Shown one piece after another: positions 12,940-14,278 of a DNA stretch of 14,278 nucleotides. The stretch lies in assembly GCA_016284975.1 (NCBI GenBank), contig JAEEPV010000082.1, positions 1 through 14,278 on the forward strand. Reading direction: 5' to 3'. Made by a program: the position numbers and the translations under genes. The notes under the pieces were generated by a model that was given only the letters and a program-made list of their open reading frames with translations, did not search any database and was not told where the DNA came from. Each line of letters starts with the position of its first letter. Position 1 is the stretch's first letter. The stretch comes from Solobacterium sp. (GTDB taxonomy: Bacteria > Bacillota_I > Bacilli_A > Erysipelotrichales > Erysipelotrichaceae).

Positions 12940-13932
12940 TCACTTTTCTATCACACCCAATACGTATTGTTCTATGAAATCAACTCTGTCAAATATTCTT
13001 GGCTTGAATGTGCCTGTCATTCCTACGGATACGTTCAGTTCTTTATTAACATAAATGATATTGCCGCTGTCTCCGATCGCCGCATAAACCTTTTTGTCGT
13101 CAAAAGGTTTATACCAAAGATATCCATAGTTCATGTATCCGAATCTTTCACCAAGCTTAAGATATGGTTTCGTCATGTTTTTGATATATTCTTCGGAGAT
13201 GATCCGTTTTCCTTTATACTGTCCGCCTTCCAGCACAAGTTCACCGATTACAGCCATATCTCTTGCCGACATACATAATCCCCAACCGGCAGTCACAGTA
13301 CCTTTAGGATCACAGTACCACTCATACTTTCTCGGATTCTTATTCATGAAGAAATCAAACTGATCTTCTTTGGAACTATCTCCATGCATTATACGTTTGG
13401 GAAGTTCCAGTGGTTCAAACAGATTCCTGTTTGCAAAATCAATACATTTCTCTCCGGATGCTCTCTCAATGATTCCTGCCAGAATCTGAATACCAAGGGT
13501 CGCATATCGGAACTCTCCTGTGATCCCTTTACGGCCTCCAAGATAATCAAGCGTCGTAAGCGTCCAGTCTTCAGAGGTACAAACCTTTTTCCAAGGCTCT
13601 GATTTCCCTTTGTACGGGGCCGTCATTGTAAGCAGATGTCTGATCGTTACCTCATAGATTGTTTTCTCCCCGCGCTTTACAGAATAATCCGGAAAGAAGT
13701 CCATTACTTTCTGATCAACACTCTTAATACATCCTTTGTCCAACGCAATTCCTGCGAGCAATGCCATCACACCCTTGGTCACGGAATTGACATTCATTGC
13801 ATCTTCGGTCTTAAACCCATGCCAGCAGTCATCATAGACTGGTTCGCCGTCTTTGATTGCGTATATCTGACAGATGTTGCTTTCGTTTCCGGTACTGTTA
13901 AAAATGTATTCATGCAGCTGATCTTTATTCAC
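12940..13932 (-). CDS. Serine beta-lactamase-family (class C-like) hydrolase, cytoplasmic
   Basis: This 330-residue protein is of the beta-lactamase/penicillin-binding-like fold used by many esterases and peptidases. The SxxK motif is SVTK (Ser50, Lys53). The YxN position reads FRYATLG (Tyr143 with Thr145 in place of Asn). The third motif region reads AIGDSGN (285-291) where relatives often have GxGGQ or HTG. No signal peptide or membrane helix is present, so it probably acts inside the cell on a small ester or amide; true beta-lactamase activity is doubtful. The start is GTG (13930-13932) with GAGGAGG 8 bases upstream; no earlier ATG fits and the next Met is residue 46. It stands alone between two terminators. 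Confidence 0.85.
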   Translation of the reverse strand: MNKDQLHEYIFNSTGNESNICQIYAIKDGEPVYDDCWHGFKTEDAMNVNSVTKGVMALLAGIALDKGCIKSVDQKVMDFFPDYSVKRGEKTIYEVTIRHLLTMTAPYKGKSEPWKKVCTSEDWTLTTLDYLGGRKGITGEFRYATLGIQILAGIIERASGEKCIDFANRNLFEPLELPKRIMHGDSSKEDQFDFFMNKNPRKYEWYCDPKGTVTAGWGLCMSARDMAVIGELVLEGGQYKGKRIISEEYIKNMTKPYLKLGERFGYMNYGYLWYKPFDDKKVYAAIGDSGNIIYVNKELNVSVGMTGTFKPRIFDRVDFIEQYVLGVIEK

Positions 13933-13975
13933 TGAAAAAACCTCCTCTCAAAATAGATTCGGACGTCCTGAGAAC

Positions 13976-14004
13976 AAGCTAATGCAATTTAAAATTGTTT
14001 TCAA
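13976..14004 (-). promoter_or_regulatory. Weak candidate promoter with inverted repeat upstream of the beta-lactamase-family gene
   Basis: On the minus strand TTGAAA (14004-13999) and TAGCTT (13981-13976) are 17 bases apart; the -10 is poor. The spacer contains a perfect inverted repeat CAATTT-T-AAATTG (13985-13997), a possible operator. A GGACGTCC palindrome (13961-13968) follows in the leader. Confidence 0.3.
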
Positions 14005-14019
14005 GGGTAATCCGGAAAA

Positions 14020-14057
14020 CGAAAAAGACCCTGATTTCTGTTGTAAGCCGGAGTCTT
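14020..14057 (-). terminator. Probable intrinsic terminator of the GNAT gene
   Basis: On the minus strand AAGACTC/GGGTCTT (one wobble) forms a 7-bp stem around a 19-base loop, followed by TTTTTCG. It lies about 27 bases after the GNAT stop. The large loop lowers certainty. Confidence 0.6.
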
Positions 14058-14083
14058 CTATGGATTCGGTTACCGATCTCTTC

Positions 14084-14278
14084 TTATAGTTCGTGATAGT
14101 AAGGACAGATATTTTCATAATGTCCATCCTTCATTCGAAAGCCGCCCGGTATTGTACCAAGTTGTATGAAGCCAAGTCTTTCGTAGAGATGTCTTGCATG
14201 AATATTACTCTCTACAACGGCATTGAATTGAAGTACTCTGAATCCGAGTTCTTTCCCTTTCTTCAGACAATCTTTCAC
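14084..14278 (-). CDS. GNAT-family N-acetyltransferase, C-terminal fragment (5' end beyond the window)
   Basis: The last 65 codons of a GNAT acetyltransferase are visible. They include the usual end of the fold: a helix (KKGKELGFRVLQFNAV), then the acetyl-CoA-proximal segment ESNIHARHLYERLGFIQLGTIPGG, and a final strand ending CPYYHEL. 'N..A..LYERLGF' is the classical motif B region. These enzymes move an acetyl group from acetyl-CoA to an amine on a small molecule or protein; the acceptor cannot be told. The frame is open to the edge with no ribosome site, so the start lies outside. The YYHEL end and the GGFR segment resemble the phosphinothricin/aminoglycoside-type small-molecule acetyltransferases only loosely. 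Confidence 0.85.
   Translation of the reverse strand: MKDCLKKGKELGFRVLQFNAVVESNIHARHLYERLGFIQLGTIPGGFRMKDGHYENICPYYHEL

Noticed and set aside
1..14278. CRISPR array, insertion sequence, tRNA or rRNA
   Set aside because: No regularly spaced repeats, transposase motifs, terminal inverted repeats, tRNA-like cloverleaf or rRNA-like stretches were recognised by reading. A tRNA scan was not possible here.

Overview
The window looks like chromosome from a low-to-moderate-GC member of the Bacillota, perhaps a gut-type anaerobe of Clostridia or Erysipelotrichia. The signs are strong GGAGG-type ribosome binding sites, intrinsic hairpin terminators, and families common in such genomes (HMA mini-protein next to an ATC-hydrolase homologue, YdeI, 'YKDAK' repeat protein). 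The assignment is by family recognition only. No rRNA, tRNA, CRISPR, transposase or phage gene was seen, and no gene-free gap exceeds 300 bases.

Layout. (1) 1-1952, minus strand: a diguanylate cyclase, a YdeI/OmdA protein and a flavodoxin-fold oxidoreductase that runs off the left edge. The close spacing suggests one transcript. (2) 2074-8740: a divergent catabolic locus. A DeoR-family regulator (minus) faces a five-gene plus-strand operon: deoxyribose-phosphate aldolase, Gfo/Idh/MocA dehydrogenase, zinc-dependent medium-chain dehydrogenase, FGGY kinase and an L-fucose/arabinose isomerase-fold protein. Two of the junctions are ATGA overlaps, and the operon ends in a long hairpin terminator. 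(3) 8867-10861, minus: a membrane-anchored 'YKDAK' repeat protein and, upstream of it, a membrane-anchored pectin-acetylesterase-like hydrolase. (4) 11017-12754, minus: a tight three-gene operon of ATC-hydrolase-like protein, HMA metal-binding mini-protein and TcmP/LCMT-type methyltransferase. Its promoter is packed with inverted repeats. (5) 12940-14278, minus: a serine beta-lactamase-family protein and the C-terminal end of a GNAT acetyltransferase cut by the right edge.

The most interesting unit is the divergent operon. It has the grammar of a sugar pathway (oxidise or epimerise, isomerise, phosphorylate, cleave). However, it pairs a canonical DERA aldolase with an FGGY kinase and a FucI-fold isomerase instead of the usual deoxyribokinase or fuculose aldolase, and it has no transporter beside it. 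The substrate cannot be read from sequence. Second is the three-gene metal/thiol-looking operon, whose lead protein carries conserved-looking Cys pairs directly upstream of a metal-binding mini-protein.
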